A stretch of 64,000 nucleotides of DNA from an uncultured Atopobium sp. (GTDB lineage: Bacteria > Actinomycetota > Coriobacteriia > Coriobacteriales > Atopobiaceae), in assembly GCA_937997345.1 (NCBI GenBank), contig CALKTD010000031.1, positions 17,483 through 81,482 of the forward strand, given 5' to 3'. The notes under the pieces are model-generated. The model was not told the DNA's origin, did not search any database, and saw only the letters and a program-made list of their open reading frames with translations. Positions 35,255-44,623 of the stretch are shown in pieces (positions within the stretch are counted from its first letter, which is position 1; each line of letters opens with the position of its first letter). The position numbers were made by a program, and so were the translations under genes.

Positions 35255-35947
35255 CTATTTTACGACGTCAGTTAGTTTTTCTCGAGTATTGAGATTTGCA
35301 CTCTGAGCAATTTGGTTAATTCTATTAATCCACTCAGTGTCTTTATTCTGAAACAGTTGATTACGCTGATATTCTTGCATTTCCCCACTCATGGATTGAG
35401 AGTATGCCATCTGATTACCAATACACAAATCAATATTGTCTGTTGTCGCTCTTGTATCAGATGTATTGATTATCTTTAGACATACACAGGTATTACTCTG
35501 ACTATTTTGCGTTGCAGCATTAAAAATATCGGTATTCTTAAATTGAATGTGATATGCCTCTGCATTTCCTAGCAGTGCATTTATGGCGTGTGGTCCAAGG
35601 TCTTGCATCACATAGCCAATAAACTTTCCGTTTGTTGAAATCATCCAATACACGGAGTTACAAAAAAGCTCTCCGTCTTTTGAATAGACAAATTGAACCG
35701 GACCAGAGATTTGCAAGTCTTCAACTTTCAAATCAGTTAATCCTGACTGACTTATCCAGACTGAATCTTCCTGCTCTAGCTCAGAACGCCAATTATCAAT
35801 AAAATACTGAGCAGCATTACGCCTCATTGCTGGAATGCACCACTCAAATAGATGTCCGTGGTAGTTATATTCCACAACGCCATAGAGAACAGAAACAATT
35901 ACAAGTACCAGCACCACAATTCCTGCAGCTACTTTTTTGGCTTTCAT
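35255..35947 (-). CDS. Membrane-anchored extracellular protein of unknown function
   Basis: A 230-residue protein beginning with a short basic stretch and one hydrophobic segment (about residues 6-26, VAAGIVVLVLVIVSVLYGVV) that is either a signal anchor or uncleaved signal peptide. The remaining ~200 residues are hydrophilic with a few Cys; no domain was recognised. ATG 35947 has GAGG four bases upstream; ATG 35965 is also in frame with GGGG nearby. It is monocistronic, with a 10-bp inverted repeat in its promoter region at 36010-36052. Confidence 0.7.
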   Translation of the reverse strand: MKAKKVAAGIVVLVLVIVSVLYGVVEYNYHGHLFEWCIPAMRRNAAQYFIDNWRSELEQEDSVWISQSGLTDLKVEDLQISGPVQFVYSKDGELFCNSVYWMISTNGKFIGYVMQDLGPHAINALLGNAEAYHIQFKNTDIFNAATQNSQSNTCVCLKIINTSDTRATTDNIDLCIGNQMAYSQSMSGEMQEYQRNQLFQNKDTEWINRINQIAQSANLNTREKLTDVVK

Positions 35948-36009
35948 TGCTCCTCTTTTCCTCATTCTCCCCTTAAAACAATTTTGGATTAAAAGATAAA
36001 AAATAGGGA

Positions 36010-36052
36010 GAATACCGTTGCTTTTTATCCTTATGTTGTCTGAACGGTATTC
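36010..36052. repeat. 10-bp inverted repeat upstream of the anchored protein
   Basis: GAATACCGTT (36010-36019) and AACGGTATTC (36043-36052), separated by 23 bases rich in T. This could be a regulator-binding pair or a hairpin; no T-tract follows on either strand. Confidence 0.55.
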
Positions 36053-36149
36053 ATTTAGCTGTAAGTGGTATTTAGCTTGTAAAATTTAATAAACACAAGG
36101 TCATCAGTTTGTTTTCTCATATTTGATATTACATTTTGTAATAGAAAAA

Positions 36150-36169
36150 CGCACCGCCGAAGCGGTGCG
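36150..36169 (-). terminator. Terminator of clpX
   Basis: CGCACCGC (36150-36157) pairs with GCGGTGCG (36162-36169) around CGAA. The minus strand continues into a T5 run. It lies 35 bases past the clpX stop. Confidence 0.88.
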
Positions 36170-36203
36170 CAAAATAAACAAGCAATCAATTTTTACTAAG
36201 CTA

Positions 36204-37502
36204 TTAGCCTTTTTTACCCCTAATGATTTCTGGAGCGTTTTCTCCGCCAACACTTTCTGGAGTAACCACAACCTTGGTGATATCCAAATCTGAAGGCAGA
36301 TCAAACATGGTCTCTTGCAGCGTAGACTCACAGATTGCACGAAGACCACGAGCACCAGTACCGCGAGCCAAAGCCTTCTTGGCAATCTCTCTTAGTGAAT
36401 CCTCAGTAAACTCCAAATCTACACCCTCAAGCTCAAACATGCGCTTGTACTGCTTGGTAAGAGCATTCTTTGGATCTGTGAGGATACTCATCAGATCTTC
36501 CTCACCAAGCTCACGAGTAGAAGTGATAACAGGAATACGGCCCAAAAGCTCTGGAATCATGCCAAACCTGTGCAGATCCTGAGGCATTACCTTGGCGATA
36601 AGCTCAGACTCGCCTTCTTTGACATTCTGAGCAACATCAGAGTTAAAGCCAATTCCCTTTTTACCAATGCGGTCAGCAACAATCTTATCCAGGCCAACAA
36701 AAGCGCCGCCACAGATAAACAAGATATTGGTGGTATCAATGTGAATAAGCTCCTGTTGAGGGTGCTTACGGCCTCCTGTTGGCGGAACACTTGCAACGGT
36801 ACCCTCAAGAATCTTCAGAAGTGCCTGCTGAACGCCTTCACCAGAGACGTCACGAGTAATAGAGAGGTTCTCGGCCTTGCGAGCAATCTTATCAATCTCA
36901 TCGATGTAGACAATACCTACCTGAGCGCGCTCAACATCGCCGTCAGCAGCGGTAATAAGCTTAAGTAGGATATTCTCGACATCTTCACCAACGTAACCGG
37001 CCTCGGTAAGGGTTGTTGCGTCAGCAATAGCAAACGGAACCTCAAGAAAACGAGCAAGCGTCTGAGCGAGTAGTGTTTTACCAGTACCAGTTGGACCGAG
37101 CAGCAAGATGTTGGACTTTGCAATCTCAACATCCTCCTGGCCTTCCTGAGGCTCATCGTTACCTGAAAGAATACGGCGATAGTGGTTATACACCGCTACC
37201 GACATAGCACGCTTTGCGTCTTCCTGACCCATTACATACTGGGACAGCTCATCGTAAATCTCATGCGGAGTTGGCAGGTCTTTGATGACAGGCTCATCAG
37301 AGTGAGTCTCAATCTCTGACTCTTCATCAAAACCAAGGGACTCATCAATCATATCCGAGCAGGTAGAGACACATTCATCGCAAATGCAGACGCCACCTGG
37401 GCCCTGGATAAGCTTATTTACCTGCGACCTACTCTTTCCACAGAAAGAGCAGTGCATCTCATCTAATCCGCCAAAAGGCGAGAAGTTCTGGTCATTAGCC
37501 AT
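36204..37502 (-). CDS. clpX: ClpX ATPase subunit of the ClpXP protease
   Basis: ClpX (432 residues) unfolds substrates and feeds them to ClpP. The N-terminal zinc finger has C18, C21, C41 and C44; the Walker A GPTGTGKT is at residues 136-143, with Walker B YIDEIDKIAR and sensor segments downstream. The C-terminus of ~14 residues is Glu/Lys/Gly-rich. It lies 26 bases after clpP in the conserved tig-clpP-clpX order. Confidence 0.98.
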   Translation of the reverse strand: MANDQNFSPFGGLDEMHCSFCGKSRSQVNKLIQGPGGVCICDECVSTCSDMIDESLGFDEESEIETHSDEPVIKDLPTPHEIYDELSQYVMGQEDAKRAMSVAVYNHYRRILSGNDEPQEGQEDVEIAKSNILLLGPTGTGKTLLAQTLARFLEVPFAIADATTLTEAGYVGEDVENILLKLITAADGDVERAQVGIVYIDEIDKIARKAENLSITRDVSGEGVQQALLKILEGTVASVPPTGGRKHPQQELIHIDTTNILFICGGAFVGLDKIVADRIGKKGIGFNSDVAQNVKEGESELIAKVMPQDLHRFGMIPELLGRIPVITSTRELGEEDLMSILTDPKNALTKQYKRMFELEGVDLEFTEDSLREIAKKALARGTGARGLRAICESTLQETMFDLPSDLDITKVVVTPESVGGENAPEIIRGKKG

Positions 37503-37528
37503 AACTTAAACCCTCAATACAAGAACAA

Positions 37529-38137
37529 TTATTGGTCGTTACGAGAAGAGATAACGCGGTCTACCAGGCCGTAGTCACAAGCCTCCTGTGCACGAAGATA
37601 ATTATCGCGCTCGGTGTCTGCATTGACCTTCTCGATAGGCTGTCCAGTATAATCCGAAAGCAACTCGTTGATGTGCTGACGAATCCACTTTGTCTCATCT
37701 GCAACAATCTGAATATCAGTCTGCTGGCCCTGAACGCCACTGGATGGCTGGTGAATCATAACCATAGAGTTAGGAAGCGCAAGACGCTTACCCTTTGCAC
37801 CGGCTGCAAGAAGAACAGCGCCCATAGAAGCTGCCATACCAACACAGATAGTAGACACGTCAGGCTTGATGAAGTTCATAGTGTCAAGAATGCCCAGACC
37901 TGCATAAACGTCTCCACCAGGAGAGTCAATGTAGAGAGAAATATCCTTGTCTGGGTCCTGGCTCTCAAGATGCAAAAGCTGAGCAATGACCAGGTTTGCA
38001 GAATCGCGCGTTACCGGCTCACCCAAGAAAACAATACGATCATTGAGCAGTCTGGAGTAGATGTCATAGGTACGCTCACCACGAGGAGTCTGCTCAATTA
38101 CATACGGAATGGTAGGAATGTTTGTTGGATAATGCAT
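37529..38137 (-). CDS. clpP: ClpP protease subunit
   Basis: ClpP (202 residues) is the serine peptidase of ClpXP, forming a tetradecameric chamber. The catalytic triad is S104 (GMAASMGA), H129 (MIHQPSSG) and D178 (TERDNY). An N-terminal propeptide-like stretch of ~15 residues is present. Actinobacteria often carry two clpP genes; only one is in this window. A strong hairpin lies just upstream between tig and clpP. Confidence 0.98.
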   Translation of the reverse strand: MHYPTNIPTIPYVIEQTPRGERTYDIYSRLLNDRIVFLGEPVTRDSANLVIAQLLHLESQDPDKDISLYIDSPGGDVYAGLGILDTMNFIKPDVSTICVGMAASMGAVLLAAGAKGKRLALPNSMVMIHQPSSGVQGQQTDIQIVADETKWIRQHINELLSDYTGQPIEKVNADTERDNYLRAQEACDYGLVDRVISSRNDQ

Positions 38138-38167
38138 AATCCTCCTTCAAAGGTCTTTTCTTAGAAA

Positions 38168-38203
38168 CATACCCCGGGAAGCATGTCTCTAACCCGGGGT
38201 ATG
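38168..38203 (-). terminator. Strong hairpin between tig and clpP
   Basis: A perfect 11-bp stem (CATACCCCGGG at 38168-38178, complement 38193-38203) with a 14-base loop; the minus strand has T5 on the tig side and only a short T-run beyond. It probably ends tig transcripts or reduces read-through into clpPX. Confidence 0.75.
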
Positions 38204-38268
38204 AAAAATTCAAAGTAACTGCAACTTTTGGCGCAGTCTTTCTGGCGAAAAACCCAACCAGTTATGGA

Positions 38269-39678
38269 CTACTCAGCGTCCTTCTCTGCGTCCTCGTCCT
38301 TCTTAGCTGCCTTCTTCTTAGCAGGAGCCTTCTTAGCAGGCTTCTTCTCCGCCTTCTGCTCTTCCTTAGCAGCCTCAGCAATCTCATCGACAACGGTGAC
38401 AGTTGCGTTGTCACGCAGCCAGTCAAGAGCCTTAGAACGACGGATGGACTCACGGATTGCAGGAAGACGGCCAGCCTTGCGCCACTCCTCAATTGCAGAC
38501 TCAACGTTAGGAACACCAGCGCGCTCAAACTCTGCACGGATGTCCTCCTCAGTTGCCTCAAGCTTAAGCTCTGCAGCTACTGCGTCAAGAGCCAGGGACT
38601 GACGTGCGCGCTCCTCAGCCTGAACACGAAGATCAGAGATGAAGTCATCGGTCTTAATGCCGCGTGCAGCCAGGAACATATCAAGGCTCATACCCTGCTG
38701 CTGAAGACCGTTCAGGAACTCCTGAGCAATCTCGTTGAAGACCTCGTTCTTGTACTCCTCTGGGACCTCCTCAAGCTGAAGGCGCTTGCCTACAGCCTCA
38801 ACAACGCGGTCCTCTTTAAGAGTTGGAAGAGAATTCTTCTTGTCGGACTCAATCTCAGACTTAACAGCCTCGCGGAGTTTCTCGACAGTGTCATAACCAA
38901 AGGTGTTCTTTGCAAGCTCATCTGTCAGCTCTGGAGTGACGGACTTCTTGTGAGCAACAACCTTAACGTTAATATCGTAGTCATGGGAGTGAACCTCATC
39001 GCCGTGAGTGTGGCTGTGAGTCCACTTGACCTCTTTCTCCTCACCTGGCTTCATGCCGATGAGTGCCTCCTCAAGCTCCTTTGGAGCCTGGGTGCCATTA
39101 AGGGTAAGAACGCGGTCCTCGCCCTCCATGTGAGCAGCGCCCTCAATGTTCTTGATGTCTACACCAATGGTGTCGCCCTCTTTGACAGCGCGCTTCTCCT
39201 TGGTGTTCTCAAACTTAGCCTGATAAGACAGAAGCTGCTTAATCTGGTGATCAACCTCAGCCTCAGTTGCCTCATTTGGAGGCATGTTGATTGCAGGAGC
39301 ATCGTAAGAGTCAAGCTTAGCCTCAGGACGAACGTTAAAGACTACCTCATAGGAGTAATCCTGGCCCTCAACAGGAAGGTCTGCGTCCTGGTTGTAATCA
39401 CCACGGCCGATAGGAACAAGGTCAAGCTCCTCAAGAAGCTGTGGCTCTGCTGCGCCGAGAAGATCGTTGGTTGCCTGAGCAAGGACTGCCTCGCGGCCAA
39501 CAATGCCATCAATGACAGGACGAGGTGCGCGGCCCTTGCGGAAACCCTGGAAGGAATACTTGTTTGCAATGTCCTTGTAAGCCTGCTTAATGGCAGCGTC
39601 TACCTCTGCAGCAGGAACTGTAACCTTGACGGTGAGTTTCTCGTCAACTGGCTTATCTGCGGTAACGGTGATGTTCAA
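38269..39678 (-). CDS. tig: Trigger factor (ribosome-associated chaperone)
   Basis: Tig (469 residues) binds the ribosome exit tunnel, shields nascent chains and has prolyl isomerase activity. The N-terminal ribosome-binding segment contains the signature GFRKGRAPRPVI (residues about 45-57); the FKBP-like domain spans about 160-245, and the rest is the chaperone arms. The C-terminal ~35 residues are a Lys/Ala/Asp/Glu tail, typical of actinobacterial forms. GGAGG lies 10 bases before ATG. Confidence 0.97.
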   Translation of the reverse strand: MNITVTADKPVDEKLTVKVTVPAAEVDAAIKQAYKDIANKYSFQGFRKGRAPRPVIDGIVGREAVLAQATNDLLGAAEPQLLEELDLVPIGRGDYNQDADLPVEGQDYSYEVVFNVRPEAKLDSYDAPAINMPPNEATEAEVDHQIKQLLSYQAKFENTKEKRAVKEGDTIGVDIKNIEGAAHMEGEDRVLTLNGTQAPKELEEALIGMKPGEEKEVKWTHSHTHGDEVHSHDYDINVKVVAHKKSVTPELTDELAKNTFGYDTVEKLREAVKSEIESDKKNSLPTLKEDRVVEAVGKRLQLEEVPEEYKNEVFNEIAQEFLNGLQQQGMSLDMFLAARGIKTDDFISDLRVQAEERARQSLALDAVAAELKLEATEEDIRAEFERAGVPNVESAIEEWRKAGRLPAIRESIRRSKALDWLRDNATVTVVDEIAEAAKEEQKAEKKPAKKAPAKKKAAKKDEDAEKDAE

Positions 39679-39740
39679 CGTTCCTCCAGTGTCTCGTAAA
39701 AAATGCTGGTGTACCAGCTCTTAACCAATTTCTGCATGGT

Positions 39741-39822
39741 GCGGGCGGAGGGAATCGAACCCCCACGGACTTAGTCCACTAGAACCTAAATCTAGCGCGT
39801 CTGCCAGTTCCGCCACGCCCGC
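39741..39822 (-). tRNA. tRNA-Leu (anticodon UAG)
   Basis: An 82-base class II tRNA on the minus strand. The acceptor stem GCGGGCG pairs with the 3' CGCCCGC, the T arm is GGGGTTCGATTCCC, and the short variable arm is GGACTAAGTCC. The anticodon loop TTTAGGT gives TAG (plus-strand CTA at 39786-39788). The CCA end is not encoded. It lies between carB and tig. Confidence 0.95.
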
Positions 39823-39907
39823 ATATTTATGCAGCCTTGCAATAATAACAAACTTTTGCGCTCTTCACTAGGAGAAGTTCGCATTCTAAACACTTCCCTC
39901 ACGAAAA

Positions 39908-39935
39908 AAGACCGGCCTTTTTCAAGACCGGTCTT
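39908..39935 (-). terminator. Terminator of carB
   Basis: AAGACCGG (39908-39915) and CCGGTCTT (39928-39935) form an 8-bp stem flanked by A6 on the left, giving a T6 run on the minus strand. It lies about 48 bases after the carB stop, between carB and tRNA-Leu. Confidence 0.8.
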
Positions 39936-39982
39936 GTTCAAGTAAAAACTAATTTCCCAGTCGCGTTTTAATCAAGCGCACT

Positions 39983-42900
39983 TTAAAGATCTTGCAATGC
40001 AAAAGTCTCAGGCTCGCTCTTTCTTGCTGCCGCAAGCGCCTGGATAAGAGCGGTAGCTGCAGACATTGCAGTTACACAGGTAATACCCTGGCTGACAGCC
40101 TCTGCGCGCATCTTAGCGCCGTCACTATGGGCCTCGTGACCGTGAGGAGTATTGATAATAAAGCTGACGGTCTTATCGCGCATCAGGTCAACAACATTTG
40201 GATAACCATCTGAAATGCGATTAACGGTGGTGCAGTCAATTCCTGCTGCGCGCAGTGTCTTTGCCGTACCGCCCGTGGTGTAGATACCATAGCCGAGGTT
40301 CTCCAAAGCCATAGCAACTGGAGCAATGGCGCGCTTATCGCGGTCGCACACGCTGATGAAGACAGAGCCTTGCTCAGGGAGCTTGTTCTCAACAGCTTCG
40401 CGAGTCTTTGCGTACGCCGCTGGGAAGGTGCGAGCAATGCCCATGACCTCACCAGTTGACTTCATCTCTGGGCCAAGGATTGAGTCAGCGCCAGGGAACC
40501 TAGACCAAGGCATAACCGCCTCTTTGACCGCGTAATAGTCAACGCTGCGGTTCTCATCAGGGAGCAGGCCTTCGTTTCTGAGCTCGCTGATCTTCTCGCC
40601 AGCCATGATACGAGATGCGTATTTAGCCAGGGAGACGCCAGTTGCCTTGGACGAGAAAGGCACAGTTCTAGAAGCGCGAGGATTGAGCTCGATGACAAAA
40701 ACGTGCTCGTCGCGGACAGCGTACTGGATGTTCAAGAGGCCTCGAATGCCGCAGGCAAGCGCCAGCTTTTTGGTGATAGCCCTAATCTGGTCAACAATCT
40801 TTTCAGAGAGCGAGAAGGGCGGCCAGCAGCAGGCGGAGTCGCCAGAGTGAATACCGCACTCCTCGATGTGCTCCAGAACGGCGCCCACATAGCACTCCTC
40901 GGTGTCGCAGAGAGCGTCAACATCAAGCTCAATGGCATCCTCAAGGAAGGCGTCCAGGTAGACAGGACGGTCTGGCGTAACGTGAGTAGCGGACTCCATG
41001 TAGGTGACCAGGTCAGAATCGTCGTAGACAATGGCCATACCGCGACCGCCAAGAACGTAGCTTGGGCGGACAATCAGCGGGTAGCCAATGCGGCGAGCGG
41101 CATCGCGAGCCTCATCCATGGTAGAAGCAACTGCCGATGGTGGGCAGGCAATGTTCAAGCGATCAAGAAGAGCTGCAAAGCGGTCGCGATCCTCTGCCAG
41201 GTCAATTGCCTCTGGCTGGGTGCCCATAATAGGAACGCCGGCGTCCTTGAGGGCGCGTGCCAGCTTGATTGGCGTCTGGCCGCCAAGGGTAACAATAACG
41301 CCTTCTGGCTTCTCAACCTCAATGACATCCATGACGTCTTCAAAGGTCAAAGGCTGGAAGTAGAGTCGATCAGAGGTGTCATAGTCTGTAGAGACCGTCT
41401 CTGGGTTGCAGTTGACCATGACCGTCTCATAGCCCTGCTCGCGAAGAGCATAGGCAGCATGAACACAGCAGTAGTCAAACTCAATACCCTGACCAATACG
41501 GTTAGGACCAGCGGAGAGAATCATGACACGTGGCTTTTCTGCCTCAACGTACTCTGTAGCGTTGCCTTTCTCATAGGTAACGTAGTGGTACTGCGTGGTT
41601 GCACCAAACTCACCTGCGCAGGTATCAACTGTCTTGACCTGTGGGCGAACACCCAGCACTTCCCTCACAGCGCGGACAACGTCTGTCTTGGTACCAGTAA
41701 GGTGTGCAAGCTGCTCATCCGAGAAGCCCAGCTGTTTGGCAGCAAGCATGTTATCGGTGGTGAGACCAGAAAGTCCCAGCTCCTTGATGCGTTTCTCAGC
41801 GTTGATGATGCCTGCCATACGATGCAAGTACCATGGATCGATGCCAGTCATATTATGGATGCGTTCAACGCTCCAATTTCTGCGCAGTGCCTCAGCAACG
41901 TAGAAAATACGCTCTGGTGTTGGCTTGCTGACGAGCTCATCAAAGTTCTTCTCGTCAAAGACATCGTGACCGTCAGCGCCCAGACCAGCACGATCTTGCT
42001 CCAGAGAACGAAGCGCCTTCTGCAAAGCCTCCTCAAAGGTTCTGCCCATGGCCATAGCCTCACCAACCGACTTCATGCGGGTAGTCAGAACGCGGCTGGT
42101 GCCCTTAAACTTGACAAAGGCAAAACGAGGAACCTTGACCACGCAGTAGTCGATGGAAGGCTCAAAGGCGGCAGGAGTTGCCTTGGTGATGTCGTTGGTA
42201 ATCTCATCCAACGTGTAACCAACAGAGAGCAACGCAGCCATCTTTGCGATTGGGAAACCAGTTGCCTTGGAAGCCAGCGCAGAGGAGCGGCTGACACGAG
42301 GGTTCATCTCAATGACAATGACGCGGCCGTTAGTTGGGTTGACCGCAAACTGAACGTTAGAACCACCGCAAGCAACACCTACACGCTCGAGAATAGCGAT
42401 GGAGTAGTCGCGGAGATTCTGGAGCTCTTCATCGGTAAGCGTCTGAGCTGGCGCAACGGTGATGGAGTCTCCGGTGTGAACACCCATTGGATCGAGGTTC
42501 TCGATGGAGCAGACAACAATACCGTTACCTGCGGTATCGCGCATGACCTCCATCTCAATCTCTTTCCAGCCCTCAATGGACTCCTCTACCAGCACCTCAT
42601 GCTCTGGAGAAAGCAAGAGTCCCTGCTCCACAATCTCTACGAGCTCTTCTGGAGTATGAGCAATGCCGCCGCCTGCGCCACCAAGGGTGAAGCTTGGGCG
42701 AATGACCACGGGATATCCCAGGTCAGCAACAATGCGCTGAGCGTCTTCCATAGAGTGAGCGATGTCTGCACGAGCAACCTCCAGGCCAATGTCTTGGACT
42801 GCCTCGCTGAAGAGCTCACGGTCCTCACCGGTACGAATGGACTCCAGGTTGCAGCCAATGACCTCGATGTTGTACTTGTCAAGAACGCCCGCCTCACCAA

Positions 42901-43204
42901 GGCCGATGGTGCAGTTCAGAGCGGTTTGTCCGCCCATGTTTGGCAGAAGCGCGTCAGGACGCTCGCACTCAATGACGCGGGTTACAGACTCAACGGTGAT
43001 TGGCTCAACGTAGGTTCTATCTGCAGTTTCTGGATCTGTCATGATAGTTGCTGGGTTTGAATTAACCAGAACAACCTCAAAGCCCTCTTTACGAAGGGCG
43101 CGGCATGCTTGAGTGCCGGAATAGTCAAACTCGCATGCCTGGCCAATAACAATTGGGCCAGAACCAATGACCAGAATCTTCTTAATATCAGTACGCTTTG
43201 GCAT
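39983..43204 (-). CDS. carB: Carbamoyl phosphate synthase large subunit
   Basis: CarB (1073 residues) makes carbamoyl phosphate from bicarbonate, ammonia and two ATP, for pyrimidines and arginine. The two homologous ATP-grasp halves are seen: SFTLGGAGGG in the first and YVLGGRGMAIVYDD in the second, with the allosteric MGS-like domain in the last ~140 residues (SVCDRDKRAIAP, IYTTGGTAKTLRAAG). Its start shares one base with the carA stop. The gene is translated with carA, so the complex is balanced. Confidence 0.98.
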   Translation of the reverse strand: MPKRTDIKKILVIGSGPIVIGQACEFDYSGTQACRALRKEGFEVVLVNSNPATIMTDPETADRTYVEPITVESVTRVIECERPDALLPNMGGQTALNCTIGLGEAGVLDKYNIEVIGCNLESIRTGEDRELFSEAVQDIGLEVARADIAHSMEDAQRIVADLGYPVVIRPSFTLGGAGGGIAHTPEELVEIVEQGLLLSPEHEVLVEESIEGWKEIEMEVMRDTAGNGIVVCSIENLDPMGVHTGDSITVAPAQTLTDEELQNLRDYSIAILERVGVACGGSNVQFAVNPTNGRVIVIEMNPRVSRSSALASKATGFPIAKMAALLSVGYTLDEITNDITKATPAAFEPSIDYCVVKVPRFAFVKFKGTSRVLTTRMKSVGEAMAMGRTFEEALQKALRSLEQDRAGLGADGHDVFDEKNFDELVSKPTPERIFYVAEALRRNWSVERIHNMTGIDPWYLHRMAGIINAEKRIKELGLSGLTTDNMLAAKQLGFSDEQLAHLTGTKTDVVRAVREVLGVRPQVKTVDTCAGEFGATTQYHYVTYEKGNATEYVEAEKPRVMILSAGPNRIGQGIEFDYCCVHAAYALREQGYETVMVNCNPETVSTDYDTSDRLYFQPLTFEDVMDVIEVEKPEGVIVTLGGQTPIKLARALKDAGVPIMGTQPEAIDLAEDRDRFAALLDRLNIACPPSAVASTMDEARDAARRIGYPLIVRPSYVLGGRGMAIVYDDSDLVTYMESATHVTPDRPVYLDAFLEDAIELDVDALCDTEECYVGAVLEHIEECGIHSGDSACCWPPFSLSEKIVDQIRAITKKLALACGIRGLLNIQYAVRDEHVFVIELNPRASRTVPFSSKATGVSLAKYASRIMAGEKISELRNEGLLPDENRSVDYYAVKEAVMPWSRFPGADSILGPEMKSTGEVMGIARTFPAAYAKTREAVENKLPEQGSVFISVCDRDKRAIAPVAMALENLGYGIYTTGGTAKTLRAAGIDCTTVNRISDGYPNVVDLMRDKTVSFIINTPHGHEAHSDGAKMRAEAVSQGITCVTAMSAATALIQALAAARKSEPETFALQDL

Positions 43205-44457
43205 TAGAAGCGCCTCCCCTCACGAACGTCGATGGCAAGATAGTCAGACTGTCCCTCCATCAAACGAGCAAATGCCTTGAACAAGTAGGATGAATCGTGA
43301 GGTCCTGGGCTTGCCTCAGGGTGATACTGAACGGAAAACGCTGGAATATCCAGGAACTGAATGCCCTCTGGAGTTCCGTCGTTAAGGTTTACGTGGGTGA
43401 GCCTGACGCGACCAAAATCCTTTGTCTGGACAACAGGAGCAATACGCCTTGCGGACCACTCGCAGAGGTTATCAAAGTGCTCGGAGATTCCACCGGACTC
43501 CTCTGCAATAAGCTTGCCCAAGCTTGGGAAAACCAGACCGTAATTGTGGTTCTGAGCAGTAATCTCTACCTTGCCGGTCAGAAGATTCATGACTGGTTCG
43601 TTGCCGCCATGGTGTCCAAATTTGAGTTTCTCGATATCTGCACCTGCAACAATGGAGAGCATCTGGTTACCCAGGCAGATACCAAAGACGGGAACCTTGC
43701 CCAGAACGCCGCGAGCGGCCTCCTGCGTAGCGTCAACCTGCTCTGGGTCACCAGGGCCGTTGGAGAAGAAGATGCCGTCTGGGTTGTAGGCCAAGGCTTC
43801 CTCTGCAGGTGTATTCCACGGTACAACCGTGACCTCGCAGCCGTTTGCCGCAAGACCCTGGAGAATGCCGTTCTTCTCGCCACAGTCGTACGCGACAACG
43901 TTGAAGCGCTTCTTGGTCGTAGCGGAGACCACGTGAGGCGCGTCGACGGAGACGTCGGGGACAAAGTTGTGCTCGGAGATGTTGGGCGACGCCTGGACGC
44001 GAGTGAGCAGATGGGCAGGATCCAGGTCCTCGGTGGAGATGGCTGCCTTCTGTGCGCCATGGTCGCGCAGGTGCATGGTCAGCGCGCGGGTATCGATGCC
44101 CTCGATGGCAACGACGCCGTTTTCCTGCAAAAACTCCGGCAGGCTCTGCTTGGACGTCCAGTTGCTTGGCTCGTAGCACATGTCGTGCACAACAAAACCA
44201 CGCAGATGCAAGGTGTCTCGCTGCATAACTGCGGGATTGATGCCGTAGTTGCCTACCTGAGGATAGGTCAGCGTGACAATCTGGCCGGCATAACTTGGAT
44301 CGGAAATAATCTCCTGGTAGCCCGTCATGGACGTGTTGAAAACAATCTCGCCGAAGGTTTCTCCGCTCGCACCACAGCACCTCCCCTCGAAGGTTGTTCC
44401 ATCTTCGAGAACAAGCAGCGCGCGAGGCTGCGAGGTGGCGCTTGCCAGTGGATTCAT
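43204..44457 (-). CDS. carA: Carbamoyl phosphate synthase small subunit
   Basis: CarA (417 residues) is the glutamine amidotransferase subunit that delivers ammonia to CarB. The N-terminal small domain begins LLVLEDGTTFEG; the class I GATase has the catalytic Cys in VFGICLGNQ and the His/Glu pair in SVQYHPEASPGP. ATG 44457 has GGAGAG about 5 bases upstream and is preferred over ATG 44493, which abuts the T8 run of the attenuator. The upstream leader controls expression (see the hairpin at 44494). Confidence 0.95.
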   Translation of the reverse strand: MNPLASATSQPRALLVLEDGTTFEGRCCGASGETFGEIVFNTSMTGYQEIISDPSYAGQIVTLTYPQVGNYGINPAVMQRDTLHLRGFVVHDMCYEPSNWTSKQSLPEFLQENGVVAIEGIDTRALTMHLRDHGAQKAAISTEDLDPAHLLTRVQASPNISEHNFVPDVSVDAPHVVSATTKKRFNVVAYDCGEKNGILQGLAANGCEVTVVPWNTPAEEALAYNPDGIFFSNGPGDPEQVDATQEAARGVLGKVPVFGICLGNQMLSIVAGADIEKLKFGHHGGNEPVMNLLTGKVEITAQNHNYGLVFPSLGKLIAEESGGISEHFDNLCEWSARRIAPVVQTKDFGRVRLTHVNLNDGTPEGIQFLDIPAFSVQYHPEASPGPHDSSYLFKAFARLMEGQSDYLAIDVREGRRF

Positions 44458-44493
44458 ATACTCTCCGATCTGCGCAGGAGCATGCCGAGCCAT

Positions 44494-44522
44494 AAAAAAA
44501 AGAGCACTCCTTGTGGAGGCTC
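44494..44522 (-). terminator. Leader terminator hairpin upstream of carA
   Basis: On the minus strand GAGCCTCC-ACAA-GGAGTGCTC folds into a near-perfect stem (one bulge) directly followed by T8 at 44501-44494. It lies in the 5' leader of carA, between the promoter and the start codon, so it must be an attenuator rather than an operon end. Confidence 0.8.
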
Positions 44523-44553
44523 AACAGCGAACATGCGCACTCAACGCTATGGG

Positions 44554-44584
44554 CCTTGCCGGTGTCTCGCACCGTCCTTAAAGG
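44554..44584 (-). promoter_or_regulatory. PyrR-like RNA binding loop in the carA leader
   Basis: The minus-strand leader RNA contains CCUUUAAGGACGGUGC, then GAGACACCGGCAAGG. It has the layout of PyrR binding loops in pyr operon leaders: CUUUAA, nine bases, GAG, eight bases, AAGG, with a CGGUG/CACCG stem around the GAG loop. It precedes the T8 attenuator, so UMP-dependent control of carAB is inferred. A TACAAT -10 element lies about 12 bases upstream (minus strand). Confidence 0.6.
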
Positions 44585-44623
44585 TTGGTAGTATTGTAGC
44601 GCATAACCAATAAAGGAGATGGC

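Noticed and set aside
40703..43060. 785-residue reading frame antisense to carB
   Set aside because: It lies entirely on the opposite strand of the intact carB gene, lacks an SD, and its composition mirrors carB codon use; it is an antisense shadow.
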